A stretch of 64,000 nt of DNA from Candidatus Scalindua japonica (GTDB lineage Bacteria > Planctomycetota > Brocadiia > Brocadiales > Scalinduaceae). The notes under the pieces are model-generated. The model was not told the origin of the DNA. It was given only the letters and a program-made list of their open reading frames with translations, and did no database searches. A program made the position numbers and the translations under genes. Below, in pieces: positions 26,331-36,210 of this stretch. Within the stretch, counting starts at the first letter, position 1; the number at the start of each line of letters is the position of its first letter. The stretch lies in contig NZ_BAOS01000005.1 in NCBI RefSeq assembly GCF_002443295.1, positions 124,001 to 188,000 on the forward strand. Reading direction: 5' to 3'.

Positions 26331-26672
26331 TCAAATAAAATTGCTATCACGCTTAAATCAAACAACTTAACACTTCTATTGTTACCTCTTGCCCGCATGT
26401 ATTTATGAGGGTAGATGAACTGTTAAGCGGGAATCTAGAATTGTCATGAATGTGGTAACTAGTTTTGATTGGATTGGTAAAAAACACCACTTGATAATAA
26501 ATGTTGACAACAACATTGGTTGTATATATATGTGTGTGGAAAGAAATAGAGTGAGTGCTAACCTACATTAATGTATTGAATTGAGAATTACGGATTTTTT
26601 AACCCCCACTACCAGTTCGTAAAATCTGGCCTGTCGAAAAGAATCCGTTTTCTACATTTAGAAAAGAATATA

Positions 26673-26969
26673 CTATACCTGCATCCGCATTACTTCTTTG
26701 TAAGCATCAACAAGTTTATTACGGGTCTCCATCATAAACTTAAAACTTACTTCCGCCTTTGACATTGCAATCATCACTTCATGAACATTCTCAACTTTGC
26801 CGGTTGCAAAGTTTTCGATCGATTCTCCAGCCTTGACCTGAAGATCATTTACTTCGGTGACGTAATTGCTTATTGTTTCCTTAAAACCTGCTCCGTTCTT
26901 CTGCTCGTTTTTTCCAAGTTTTTGTTCTATCTTTCCGTTTTGTATGGGTCCAAGTGGTATAATATTCAT
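26673..26969 (-). CDS. fliE: Flagellar MS-ring/rod adapter FliE
   Basis: 98 aa. The C-terminal half VNDLQVKAGESIENFATGKVENVHEVMIAMSKAEVSFKFMMETRNKLVDAYKEVMRMQV is the FliE signature (the VHEVMIA and SF-x-x-M-x-x-RNK pieces). FliE joins the FliF ring to the rod. It is 4 bases after flgC. Confidence 0.95.
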   Translation of the reverse strand: MNIIPLGPIQNGKIEQKLGKNEQKNGAGFKETISNYVTEVNDLQVKAGESIENFATGKVENVHEVMIAMSKAEVSFKFMMETRNKLVDAYKEVMRMQV

Positions 26970-26973
26970 TTCT

Positions 26974-27417
26974 TTATCTCCTTATTATATTGAGTGCCCT
27001 TTCACCCATCTTTCTAAAAGAGGCAATCACTGATGTATTTGCCTCGTAAGACCTGGAAGCGGCAATCATATCTACCATTTCCTTTGCAACACTCACATTC
27101 GGCATACTAACGTACCCATTCTTATCCGCCTGAGGATGCCCTGGAATATGGACCATATTGGGAGGCTGTTTTGATTCTGTTATCCCTTTTATTTTTACCC
27201 CATTAAGCCTCATTTTCTGATTTCTGCCTCCTATTAATGATTTACTCAAGACAGTCGCAAACTCTACCTCTTTTCTCTTATATGGACCACCATCTGATGT
27301 TTCCGTGACTTGAGCGTTAGCAATATTACTTGCAATGGCGCCCATTTTAACTCTTTCTGCCGTAAGACCTGAAGCGCTAATATCTAAGACAGATAATGGT
27401 TTATCAAATATTGACAT
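26974..27417 (-). CDS. flgC: Flagellar proximal rod protein FlgC
   Basis: 147 aa from ATG 27417, which has GGAGGA 8 bases upstream; a longer reading to 27489 would overlap flgB and adds residues unlike FlgC. The rod signature is clear (LDISASGLTAERVKMGAIASNIANAQ), as is the C-terminal VSVAKEMVDMIAASRSYEANTSVI. It forms the proximal rod with FlgB and FliE. Confidence 0.95.
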   Translation of the reverse strand: MSIFDKPLSVLDISASGLTAERVKMGAIASNIANAQVTETSDGGPYKRKEVEFATVLSKSLIGGRNQKMRLNGVKIKGITESKQPPNMVHIPGHPQADKNGYVSMPNVSVAKEMVDMIAASRSYEANTSVIASFRKMGERALNIIRR

Positions 27418-27466
27418 TTTCACTATCCTCCATTCTCTTAATTGTGTTAATACATGAAATCCGTGT

Positions 27467-27826
27467 CTATTTTCCCTGTATGGCAGCAATCATTCCCTTA
27501 AACTTCTTCGACAAGATTTCCAGATAAACATTATGTTTATCTGACATTTGATAAAATGATACTAACTCTTTGTCCAGGTCCACATTATTACCGTCCTTTC
27601 TGGTACTCTTGTCTTTTGACAAATATATCGATTCCTTCAGATTCTTAATTTTATCAATATTCTTGTTTTCAACGGCTTTCAATAATTCTTCTTCAAATGA
27701 AACTTCAGATTTTTTATACCCTGGCGTGTTTACATTTGCAATATTATTTGCAATCACTTTATTCTTAGTAGAAGACAGATCCAGTAATTTTGATAACAGC
27801 ACAACATTATTATCTGACAAGTCCAT
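27467..27826 (-). CDS. flgB: Flagellar proximal rod protein FlgB
   Basis: 119 aa. The N-terminal STKNKVIANNIANVNTPGYKKSEVSFEEEL is the rod-protein signature; the C-terminus DLDKELVSFYQMSDKHNVYLEIL matches FlgB. ATG has GGAGGTGAC upstream. First gene of a flgB-flgC-fliE operon with a sigma-54-type promoter at 27877-27892. Confidence 0.95.
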   Translation of the reverse strand: MDLSDNNVVLLSKLLDLSSTKNKVIANNIANVNTPGYKKSEVSFEEELLKAVENKNIDKIKNLKESIYLSKDKSTRKDGNNVDLDKELVSFYQMSDKHNVYLEILSKKFKGMIAAIQGK

Positions 27827-27876
27827 TATCAGTCACCTCCAAAAACCAACAAAATATCTGCTTAAAAATTAAAAAC

Positions 27877-27892
27877 AGCAAAACATATACCA
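27877..27892 (-). promoter_or_regulatory. Sigma-54 promoter before flgB
   Basis: Minus strand TGGTAT-N5-TTGCT. The -12 element is consensus and spacing exact; predicted start ~40 bases before the flgB ATG. Confidence 0.65.
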
Positions 27893-28085
27893 CTGTCACA
27901 CCATTTTGCAAATATGTTATTCTGAAGAAGGAACGACTGATGAATATCTTCACGAAAATCCCATTAACCCCTTAAACATATTTGGCTTACTAACGATAGA
28001 TTTTTTCTGATTTCCTTCATCAAGAACTATATTTCTGCATTTGATTTCTGAGAAAAGAACAACTTTTTCAGTAAAATAATTACAA

Positions 28086-29510
28086 CTAATGGGAAAGACT
28101 TTCTGCAGCAACTTTGCTTTCCTCATCAATATCCGTATCAATATTTAATTCTAATTCTGAATGTAATTCCTTATACCTGCTTAACTTGTTCCTTAATGTA
28201 CGAGGTGTTACATCTAGTATCTCAGCAGCCCGGGTCTTGTTACCCCCTGTTTTTTCAAGCGTCTTGTATATCAGATCTCTTTCTACATCTTCTATAGTCT
28301 GCCCGACAGAAAATTCCTTATTTTTTTTAGATTTACTTACGGTCAACATATTCTCGAAATGTTCAGGCACAAGCACTTCAGAGTCAATCATAACCGTACA
28401 TCTATGTATAAGGTTTTTCATTTCCCTTACGTTTCCAGGCCAGTCATATTGGGCCAATCTGTCTAAAGCCTCATTACTTATCCTGGTTAATGGAGTATCT
28501 ATTCCTGACTTATATTTATCAAAAAAATATTCAGCTAAAACAGGGACATCCTCTCTTCTCTCTCTTAAAGGGGGAACGATTACCGGTATTACATTAAGCC
28601 TGAAATATAAATCCTGCCTGAAATTATTTTTTTCGATTTCCTGCCTTAGATCTCTATTTGTAGTAGCAATAATCCTGACATCCACCTTAAGTGTCTTGGT
28701 GCCGCCGACCCTTTCAAATTCCTCTTGTTCAAGAACTCTTAACAATTTGGCCTGAATTTTCGGTGATACCTCGCTAATCTCATCTAATAACAGAGTACCT
28801 CCATTTGCTAATTCAAAACGACCCATTCTTTTTAAATCCGCTCCGGTAAAAGCACCTTTTTCATGTCCAAACAGTTCACTTTCCAATAGGCTTTCTGAGA
28901 GAGCAGCGCAGTTGACTTTGATGAAAGGCTTTGATTTTCTCTGACTATATGAGTAAATAGAATGGGCAATAAGCTCCTTGCCTGTCCCACTTTCACCCTG
29001 GATCAATACACTGGCTTTGCTTTGTGCAATCCTTTTAACGTTATTTAGCACTCCGAACATCCTGGAGCGTTTGTCTAAAATAAACTCATTTTCCACATTA
29101 CTATCTAATTTTGATCTCCAGTATTTATTTTCATCTATTAATTTTTGTCGCTCCTGCACTCTTTTCAGCAGCAGCTCAATATTATCAAGTGAAAATGGTT
29201 TTATAATGTAATCGTATGCACCTTTCTGCATTGCTTCAACTGCCGATTCTATACTGCCGTAAGCTGTCATAATAACAACGGTAGTTTCCTTTGAAGTTTT
29301 CTTCACTCTCTCTAATACCTTCAGACCACCCATTCTTGGCATTCTCATATCGAGGAAGATCATGTCATAGTTTATCCTATCGGTCAAGCTGACTGCTTCC
29401 TGTCCATCACTTGCATTGTCTACAGAGAAACCGTTCCTTTGCAATGCTTCACTTAAGTAGCTTCTACTAAGGTCATCATCATCTACTACTAATATTTTCT
29501 CTATACTCAA
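28086..29510 (-). CDS. Sigma-54-dependent response regulator (NtrC/FlgR type)
   Basis: 474 aa from TTG 29510, which follows GGAGGG by 5 bases. Receiver domain (VVDDDD, phospho-Asp in MIFLDMRMP, Lys in IKPF), then the AAA+ sigma-54 activator domain: Walker A GESGTGKE, the sigma-54 contact loop GAFTGA, LLLDEIS, GNVREMKNL, and a Fis-type HTH (NKTRAAEILDVTPRTLRNKL). It follows the PAS kinase and TPR gene in one operon whose own promoter is sigma-54 type. By context it is the flagellar activator acting on the sigma-54 promoters here. Confidence 0.9.
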   Translation of the reverse strand: MSIEKILVVDDDDLSRSYLSEALQRNGFSVDNASDGQEAVSLTDRINYDMIFLDMRMPRMGGLKVLERVKKTSKETTVVIMTAYGSIESAVEAMQKGAYDYIIKPFSLDNIELLLKRVQERQKLIDENKYWRSKLDSNVENEFILDKRSRMFGVLNNVKRIAQSKASVLIQGESGTGKELIAHSIYSYSQRKSKPFIKVNCAALSESLLESELFGHEKGAFTGADLKRMGRFELANGGTLLLDEISEVSPKIQAKLLRVLEQEEFERVGGTKTLKVDVRIIATTNRDLRQEIEKNNFRQDLYFRLNVIPVIVPPLRERREDVPVLAEYFFDKYKSGIDTPLTRISNEALDRLAQYDWPGNVREMKNLIHRCTVMIDSEVLVPEHFENMLTVSKSKKNKEFSVGQTIEDVERDLIYKTLEKTGGNKTRAAEILDVTPRTLRNKLSRYKELHSELELNIDTDIDEESKVAAESLSH

Positions 29511-29523
29511 TTTATCCCTCCAT

Positions 29524-30837
29524 TCACACAAAAACGTTACTACTCAAATAGTTTGTTTCACTTGAAATGCTTAGCAAATCGTTATGATTACCAGGCAAAT
29601 TTACCATAATAGTTGTTCCCTTCTCAGGCCCACTGAAAATATTAATACGCCCATCATGGAGCTCAATTATTTTACGGACTATAGCCAGACCCAAACCAGT
29701 TCCATCATCTTTTGTAGTAAAAAATGGTTCAAATATTTTTTTGATAGTACCATTGTTGATCCCGTCACCCGTATCCACAAACCCAACCTGCATTACCGGT
29801 ATATCCTTAGCTGTTGACTTGCGTGTAAATATCTTGATCTTTCCGCCTTCTGGCATAGATTGAATCGCATTGAGCAGAATATTTAAGAAAGCCTGTTGCA
29901 GTCGATCCGAATCACAGTAAATAAAATCATCAAAATTCTCATAATCTTTCTCTATTTGGATATTACGACAACCTTTATATCCTAATTCCTGATCGACAAA
30001 AAGAAGGGCCTTATCGATAATGTTAGGCAATTCATCCTTCCGAAGGTTTAGTTTGATTGGACGTGCCAGAAACAACAAATCTGTAACTATTTTATTTATA
30101 TTCTTTGTTCCCTTGATTATATGCTTTATAAGACGAAGACTGTCTCCCTCCAATTCACGCTCCAGTAAACTCGCAAAACCTTCAATTCCATTTAGAGGGT
30201 TTCTAATCTCGTGGGCAATGCTGGCAGCCATAGTACCAACAGAAACAAGGTCACTCGCGCTATTTAAACGTCCTTTTAATTCACATATTTCTGACAAATC
30301 ATGGAAAATTTCAACGAAGCCCGTGATTACTCCTCGATCATCCTTCAGAATTGATATGCTGCTCTCAATATTTCTTGTTACATCATTGTCTATTTCAATT
30401 ATTCTTTTTAAATTATCTATTTTTTCGTTCTTTGACATTGATTCTAACAATAAATCAACAAATCCGCCTATATGGGAGAGGGCGCTCCTGATATCTTTTC
30501 CCAAGACATCTTCGGCAACAACATTTAAGGTACTCTCTGCCACATTATTAAATGTCATAATTATTCCATCATTATCCACTGCAATCACACCACTATGCAT
30601 ACTTCCCAGTATACTATTTAAGAATCTTGTCTGATTGTCCAATTCCAGGACCTTTTTGTTGAGACATTCATTTGTATAGGCCATTTCCCGATCTATCTTC
30701 TTAACTCTCTCTTGTAGTTGCTTATATGATGATTCAAGTTTCTGTGCATAAGTATTAAAGCTATCAAAAATAGTCAACAGCTCTTTCACACTATTTAATT
30801 GTTTAATCTTTGATTTGTAAGAACTTAAGTTTTTCAT
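29524..30837 (-). CDS. Cytoplasmic PAS histidine kinase (NtrB/FlgS type)
   Basis: 437 aa, no membrane segment. N-terminal coiled coil (~30-70), PAS domain (~72-185: GVIAVDNDGIIMTFN), His box AASIAHEIRNPLNG with His209, then an ATPase domain (NILLNAIQSMPEGG, DTGDGI, TTKDDGTGLGLAIV). Lacking a transmembrane sensor, it probably reads an internal state such as the assembly stage of the export apparatus, as FlgS does in Campylobacter and Helicobacter. It overlaps the TPR gene by 4 bases and lies 13 bases before the activator. Confidence 0.9.
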   Translation of the reverse strand: MKNLSSYKSKIKQLNSVKELLTIFDSFNTYAQKLESSYKQLQERVKKIDREMAYTNECLNKKVLELDNQTRFLNSILGSMHSGVIAVDNDGIIMTFNNVAESTLNVVAEDVLGKDIRSALSHIGGFVDLLLESMSKNEKIDNLKRIIEIDNDVTRNIESSISILKDDRGVITGFVEIFHDLSEICELKGRLNSASDLVSVGTMAASIAHEIRNPLNGIEGFASLLERELEGDSLRLIKHIIKGTKNINKIVTDLLFLARPIKLNLRKDELPNIIDKALLFVDQELGYKGCRNIQIEKDYENFDDFIYCDSDRLQQAFLNILLNAIQSMPEGGKIKIFTRKSTAKDIPVMQVGFVDTGDGINNGTIKKIFEPFFTTKDDGTGLGLAIVRKIIELHDGRINIFSGPEKGTTIMVNLPGNHNDLLSISSETNYLSSNVFV

Positions 30838-31577
30838 CTCTCGATAACCTTTTCCATTTTTTCTTCTACCTCAGCACGCCACATTATCTCCTGAATATAC
30901 CACTGTGACTGTTTAGCCCAGTAAGTACCCTCGTATACTTCTTGCATTTCTCTATACGCTTCCATTGCTTCACTATATAAACCCAATTTTCTATAACAAT
31001 TTGCAATTTGATATGAAATCCAGACTTTTTTGTCTTTTATTATATCCTTTTTAATAATCAACTGATATATATCCAGTGCTGTCTTGTACTCACCTAATTT
31101 GTATAAATTTTCTGCAATTTCAAAAGGATGTATAATTTCATCTCCTTCATTAACCTCCAGTCTCTCACTTTCCTCGATATCTTCACCTTCATTCTTAAGT
31201 GTAATAATTTCCATAGCATCTTTACTATCCTTATCAACAGGAGAGCCGGTTTTCTTTACTACAAGTTCCTCTTTTTTACCAATGCTCTTTTTTTTGAAAT
31301 TTGTTAATACTACTTTACTTCTGGTATCTACATTTTCTTCCGTCTGTACTTCCGGCATGTCAGCCTTCATCCTGAATGTACCTTTAAACTCTGATTTTAG
31401 TTTATCCAACTCAGCTCTTTCTCTCTTTAAATCCATAAGCATGGCTTCCATCTCATCCACACTCATATCATGAGTATCAAGACTTTTTTCCACACAAAAT
31501 ACATTACTGACAATACATAGATTTAGTATGCCAAATATAACTGATATTATAATTTGTTTATTCATAATCATAACCAA
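30834..31577 (-). CDS. Exported TPR-like protein
   Basis: 247 aa. A signal peptide (IIISVIFGILNLCIVSNVFC, ending at a Cys that could be a lipobox-like site, VFC), a coiled coil (~38-65), a polar linker, and two to three TPR helices in the last 100 residues (ENLYKLGEYKTALDIYQLII; YQIANCYRKLGLYSEAMEAYREM). First gene of an operon with the PAS kinase and the sigma-54 activator. Being in that operon it may pass an envelope signal, but this is a guess. Confidence 0.7.
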   Translation of the reverse strand: MVMIMNKQIIISVIFGILNLCIVSNVFCVEKSLDTHDMSVDEMEAMLMDLKRERAELDKLKSEFKGTFRMKADMPEVQTEENVDTRSKVVLTNFKKKSIGKKEELVVKKTGSPVDKDSKDAMEIITLKNEGEDIEESERLEVNEGDEIIHPFEIAENLYKLGEYKTALDIYQLIIKKDIIKDKKVWISYQIANCYRKLGLYSEAMEAYREMQEVYEGTYWAKQSQWYIQEIMWRAEVEEKMEKVIER

Positions 31578-32112
31578 CTTAACTCTTATTGTTTTATTTA
31601 CACCTTAAGAGTTTAGCAAATGAAATGCCATTATTTACAAAACTGTAGAGGCATTTTGGACGTGCTTATAATCGATATGCCGACATTCGATAACACACGA
31701 ATCTACAACATCTTATAGTCGTCAGCAAAAAAAAAGTGTGCTTCGAGTATAAATATAATTATAGACTGCAGGAAAAAAATTGAGGAATGTAAAAACTGAA
31801 ATAAATTAACTGTCTGTTTTTTTTACCTTATGTTTATTATTAGCACATTATTCACGAGAGTCCCTCAGTGAATATTCTTACTCAGTACCAATTATGCGAT
31901 TTAAGTATTCTGAAAAAAAACAATTATATCTCTCTCTAACATAATGAGTAATGAGAAAAAAGTAATAATTGTACAGTATTTTAATATAAACGGGGCATCA
32001 GTAAGGTAGATATCAAAGAGAGGAGAAATCAGAGGGTGAAAAACAGAAAATTCAAAAAAAAAAGTTGATGTACTAAAAAAGATAATTGAAAAATGAGTGT
32101 GACCCCATATGG
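31578..32112. other. 535-base intergenic region
   Basis: AT-rich, with A-runs and no gene. It contains the sigma-54-type promoter of the downstream TPR-kinase-activator operon at its left edge (31615-31630). No clear terminator for the TPR gene ending at 32113. Confidence 0.45.
31615..31630 (-). promoter_or_regulatory. Sigma-54 promoter before the TPR-kinase-activator operon
   Basis: Minus strand TGGCAT-N5-TTGCT, the best -24 match in the window. The predicted start is ~40 bases before the first ORF, so the activator may control its own operon. Confidence 0.7.
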
Positions 32113-33996
32113 TTATTGTTGATATGATTTTACCGCTTCGGCAAGTAATCCAAGCTCAGCATAGGAATCACCAACTAATTTTGAAACCCAATCTTTTCGT
32201 TTTTCTAATGTCTCTCCTACTAGAGCTTTCTGGAAATATTCAATTGCTTTTTCATGCTGTTTCTCCTGCGCCAGGCTTACTCCTGCATAAATGTTTGCTT
32301 TAACCGACATGTTTTTATCTTTGTTTCCTTCTAAAAGTTCTTCAAATACACCTAAAGACCTTTTGTAATTTTCATCATCGAGATAACATAACCCAATTTC
32401 AAACTTCATCCTATCCACATATATACTATCCTTGTGTTTGCTTAGGCCTTGTTTAAGTGTCGCTATTGCATTATCAAGCATTTTCATTTTGCGTAATGTT
32501 TTTCCACTATAATAAAAACCGTATGGTGCTAAACTACTGTCAGGAAATTCTGCTAATGCATTTTTGTACAATTGAAATGCTGTTAAATAATCCTGCTTCA
32601 TAAAAAAACAGTCTGCCAGTTTATAGTAAGCCTTATCAAGCATCTCATTGTTCTGTTCATATAAACTGAAGTTTTTCAAAACCCTGATCGCTTCATCATA
32701 TTTACCCAGTAAATAACAGCAATTACCAATCTGATACTCTAATTCATAGCGCAATTTGTCAGGCATGATAAAATGTTCAGACACTAAACTAGCATCTCCT
32801 GCCTTGCCACCATCCTGCTGGAATTGATGAGACTGACCTTCTACCTTATTCTCAATATGCGCATTTTCCGTTAACTCTGAATTTTTATTTACATTCTGGA
32901 ATTCCTTCTTCATACTCAAGAATAGTTGCAATGCCACATCATAATCCCCTGTATTAATAAAAGAATTCCCCAGTCGTAAACGAGCAAACATGGCCGTATC
33001 TTTATCATAATACTCTTTAATTATATACTTATAAACCTCTATTGCCTTCTCATAGTTTTCTTGTTTGCTCCATAAATCACCAATTTTAAGATACGTGTCG
33101 TCCGTATCATTTGAGTGAGGATAACTATTTACATATTTCAAATAACTTACTTTTGCATTTTCCACATCATCCAGCATTTCATAACACTGTCCAACATTAA
33201 GCATTGAATTTTTTGTTAATTCATGATCCGGATAATTCGCAATTACGATCTTATATTCCTGTAACGCTATTGACGGAAAGTTAGAAGCAAGATAAAAATT
33301 CCCCAGTTCATAATATGCTCGCACGACTCCCTCATATTTCGGATATTTTATCATTACTTTCTGATATGTCTGAATCGCCTTCTCCTGATAATAACCATAA
33401 GCGGAACTTACATTTAATTTTGCAGGCAAAGTGACAAAGATTAAATTTTCACTTATAATTGTCTCAAGACCTTTAGCACCGAAAATAATGTCAATTATGT
33501 CTACTAAAGGAGTATTTTCGAGATAAATGGAAATTACCGAAGACAATCTCTTCCTGTCAATATCGTCATCGATAATAATCCTCTTCCCGCTCGCAGTAAC
33601 TAATGACTGCAGTATCTCATCAATAGAAACTAAATCGGCCCTGATTGAATATAAAACTGTATCATAATTACCCATCCTCTTGTTTATAGATAAATTTTTA
33701 TTTTCTGTGACCAACTGAGTCGCCACTTCTTCATCAAATGAGGCTTCTCGTTGTCTTAAATTCAGTAATTTTTTTAACCCCCCCAATATCTTTTTCTCAT
33801 TTTCAACTCTTTCTTTATACTCATCAAGTGACAAATTTAACAACATGGCTTCTTTTTCACTGAGTTCATCAGCCGCTATAGATCCATACGATAAATTCAG
33901 AACAGACAATATCGTAAACAGATACACACAAGCTCTATAATAAAATATTAGATTTCTGATTTTAGGTTTCTGATTTGTTGTACTCATTATTTTCAT
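32113..33996 (-). CDS. Periplasmic STN-domain and TPR protein
   Basis: 627 aa. A signal peptide (~20-40), then an STN-like short N-domain of the secretin/TonB-receptor type at ~105-190 (LVSIDEILQSLVTASGKRIIIDDDID, then LVDIIDIIFGAKGLETIISENLIFVT), followed by about ten TPR-type repeats (EKAIEVYKYIIKEY, YDVALQLFLSM, YDEAIRVLKNFS, LDNAIATLKQGL, HEKAIEYFQKAL). It may act in envelope assembly. The first residues, NQKPKIRNL, are encoded by a GATTTCTGATTTT-type repeat, so the true start could lie at the second Met. Confidence 0.7.
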   Translation of the reverse strand: MKIMSTTNQKPKIRNLIFYYRACVYLFTILSVLNLSYGSIAADELSEKEAMLLNLSLDEYKERVENEKKILGGLKKLLNLRQREASFDEEVATQLVTENKNLSINKRMGNYDTVLYSIRADLVSIDEILQSLVTASGKRIIIDDDIDRKRLSSVISIYLENTPLVDIIDIIFGAKGLETIISENLIFVTLPAKLNVSSAYGYYQEKAIQTYQKVMIKYPKYEGVVRAYYELGNFYLASNFPSIALQEYKIVIANYPDHELTKNSMLNVGQCYEMLDDVENAKVSYLKYVNSYPHSNDTDDTYLKIGDLWSKQENYEKAIEVYKYIIKEYYDKDTAMFARLRLGNSFINTGDYDVALQLFLSMKKEFQNVNKNSELTENAHIENKVEGQSHQFQQDGGKAGDASLVSEHFIMPDKLRYELEYQIGNCCYLLGKYDEAIRVLKNFSLYEQNNEMLDKAYYKLADCFFMKQDYLTAFQLYKNALAEFPDSSLAPYGFYYSGKTLRKMKMLDNAIATLKQGLSKHKDSIYVDRMKFEIGLCYLDDENYKRSLGVFEELLEGNKDKNMSVKANIYAGVSLAQEKQHEKAIEYFQKALVGETLEKRKDWVSKLVGDSYAELGLLAEAVKSYQQ

Positions 33997-34107
33997 GTCT
34001 AATTATTAATAATTTACTCAAAACAAAGAAAATGAGTCCACAGATTTCATTGATTACTCAGAACTGGTGGATTCATTTAACCAACAAATATGTTAATAGT
34101 TCATCTT

Positions 34108-34911
34108 CTAATATACTTTAACCGTATTATGTTTGGCGCCATCTTTCTTCAAAGAATGGTTTGCCTGCTTAATATAACTTTCAGCGATTTTATAATGTGC
34201 TTCAATCACCATATTTTTATCCTTTTCTTCAGTATATCTGGATTCCTGACCTGCCACTTCATATAAAACCCTTCTGGCCTCATCATAATTACCAGTTAAA
34301 ATTAAACACTCTCCCAGTCCCAGTTGAGCGCTCAGTCTATAAGGACTCTTCAAATAATCATTTGATACTTTTCCATATAGTTCTATTGCTTTTTCATATT
34401 TTTCTAACTTATAATAACTTTCAGCTAAACGGCTGAGAACCCTGTCACTCTCATCAAACGTGATTTTAGAATTTATCACCCTTTTATATGCAACGACTGC
34501 CTTTCCGTACTGATCATAATCAAAATACATGTCTGCATTTTTTATACTATTCGCAAGGTTATATTTAGTTATTTTCCTTGTTTGCAAGAGTCCACTTGTT
34601 AAACCAGTCTTCTTTTTATTTTTAACCGTTCCTTTTGCTAATTTTTTTGAAGATTTCTTAAGACCGAATCCTTTGGTCTTTCTCTCTTTTCCCTGTTTGT
34701 CTATCATGGATTTAAGAGCCTTTTTTTCTTTGCTAATCCAATTATATTGGATAAACATCAGCCCTAAAACAAGAGCAAGGATACAAAGGTTAATAAATAT
34801 AATCCCCTTATACCCACTTGTTGTCCCAATTAATGAATTTATTTTAAGTTTTAATTTTTTAATCATTTTCTGTATTATAAGAACATGAACAAAAAGAGTT
34901 GTCCATGTCAC
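34108..34911 (-). CDS. Membrane-anchored TPR protein
   Basis: Up to 267 aa. One membrane helix (IIFINLCILALVLGLMFIQY, ~37-57), a basic region, then three TPR units (YDQYGKAVVAYKRVI, YYKLEKYEKAIELYGKV, GECLILTGNYDEARRVLYEV). The listed GTG start lacks a ribosome site; ATG 34866 (MIKKLKLKI) is an alternative. It follows the receiver/phosphatase-like gene by 2 bases, so they share a transcript. Role unknown. Confidence 0.65.
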   Translation of the reverse strand: MTWTTLFVHVLIIQKMIKKLKLKINSLIGTTSGYKGIIFINLCILALVLGLMFIQYNWISKEKKALKSMIDKQGKERKTKGFGLKKSSKKLAKGTVKNKKKTGLTSGLLQTRKITKYNLANSIKNADMYFDYDQYGKAVVAYKRVINSKITFDESDRVLSRLAESYYKLEKYEKAIELYGKVSNDYLKSPYRLSAQLGLGECLILTGNYDEARRVLYEVAGQESRYTEEKDKNMVIEAHYKIAESYIKQANHSLKKDGAKHNTVKVY

Positions 34912-34913
34912 CT

Positions 34914-36113
34914 CTAGTTGGAGGTTATAATGGACGCTGCAATCATTTTGTCTAATTTACGCCTGCTACCGCTAGTTGACCGATTCTCGCAATTCTTATC
35001 AAGGCTGATTAGTAATATCGTCTCTTCATCTAAGCTGACCTCCCGGTCATTTGATATCGCTGTATCTATTGTAACATTTTCAATATTTTCCTTTTGTAAG
35101 CCGTTTATATTCATTAAAGCATTTTCAACTCTCCTTTTTATGACGTTACCTTCTTCAACAATTTTTGACATTGAATTACTTCGTGACAACATCAATCTGT
35201 TTTCATATGAATACGGCATAGAACCTTCAATTATGTCAATTTCAGAAGAAACGCCCAACGGATAAGGATTTGCTTCCATTATCTCGACCTCTCCGTCCGG
35301 AGCTATCATAGTACAGACAAGGTTACACCCGCTATTAACATATCGAATGACTCTCTTTCGTTTATCAATATGTACACATAACATCGACAAATTGATATGT
35401 GGCTGAATATTCCTATACAAAAACTCATTGATTCTATCGATAATAGCTTTTGGCGTTTTGCCTGTTTTCAATCTAAATAATGTCTTGATCATTATACCTA
35501 TCTGCCGGTTCTCCCACCAATCTCTATGATGTTCACTCTGAACATTAATATTCCCAAATATCAATGTAGACTTATTATTGTTAATAGAGTATGAATCGAA
35601 TACGACAGTACTTTTTGGCTGACATGCAGGACCGTCAAAGAAATAAGACAGGCCATCCGGTTTCAAGAGATTATCGGATTTTGACAACCCTATCTCCCCA
35701 TTTGTCCGCAACAGGCATGTTCTTTCTCTTTCAGTATCTTTTGAGATACTACCTTCATTTAACATTCTTACAATTACATCTTTAATCTCCCGTATTTTAA
35801 AGGGTTTACTAATCATTTCAACGACACCCAATTTTGCTGCTTCTTTGACTGTTTCGAGAGAGCCGTATGCAGTAATAATAATTATCTTTAAATCTGAGAT
35901 GCTTTTCTTAATCTCACGTATTAATTGGATACCATCCATACCATGCATCTTAATGTCAGTTATAATCAAGTCATATTGTGCCTGCTTCAAATGCTCAAGC
36001 GCCTGAAAAGCGTCTTGGGCCACATCAACCTCATAGCCCTCACTAACCAAAGACTCCCTGAGAACATACCTGATGGTTTCCTCATCATCTACCAATAAAA
36101 CCCTGTTATTCAA
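34914..36113 (-). CDS. Response regulator with degenerate SpoIIE/PP2C-like domain
   Basis: 399 aa. An intact receiver (LLVDDEETIR; IITDIKMHG; TAYGS; SKPF). The rest (~145-395) resembles RsbU/SpoIIE phosphatases: LSMLCVHIDKRKRVIRYVNSGCN, then PDGEVEIME-x-x-x-YPLGV and EETILLISLD. The metal-binding start of such domains, usually GDVSGHG, reads GNINVQSEHH here, and the C-terminal DDxT is DEET. It may therefore bind rather than dephosphorylate a partner. It sits upstream of the TPR gene in the regulator region. Confidence 0.7.
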   Translation of the reverse strand: MNNRVLLVDDEETIRYVLRESLVSEGYEVDVAQDAFQALEHLKQAQYDLIITDIKMHGMDGIQLIREIKKSISDLKIIIITAYGSLETVKEAAKLGVVEMISKPFKIREIKDVIVRMLNEGSISKDTERERTCLLRTNGEIGLSKSDNLLKPDGLSYFFDGPACQPKSTVVFDSYSINNNKSTLIFGNINVQSEHHRDWWENRQIGIMIKTLFRLKTGKTPKAIIDRINEFLYRNIQPHINLSMLCVHIDKRKRVIRYVNSGCNLVCTMIAPDGEVEIMEANPYPLGVSSEIDIIEGSMPYSYENRLMLSRSNSMSKIVEEGNVIKRRVENALMNINGLQKENIENVTIDTAISNDREVSLDEETILLISLDKNCENRSTSGSRRKLDKMIAASIITSN

Positions 36114-36210
36114 TTTATAGTTCTTCCTTATTATTACCAGGCAAACACTCTTTTCATCATTTACAGTGAACTGATATTTGTCAATTCAGATTACTATGGC
36201 ATGAAAGACT

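Larger units (their letters stand above)
26071..26672. other. 602-base gap between fliE and fliF
   Basis: No supportable gene. It holds the fliF sigma-54-type promoter (26140-26155) and the second copy of a 23-base repeat (26308-26330). fliE and fliF are normally adjacent, so the gap may be a decayed insertion. Confidence 0.4.

Noticed and set aside
26503-26527. TTGACA with TATATA on the plus strand, possible antisense promoter into fliE
   Set aside because: The region is so AT-rich that such matches are expected by chance; no product or terminator supports it.
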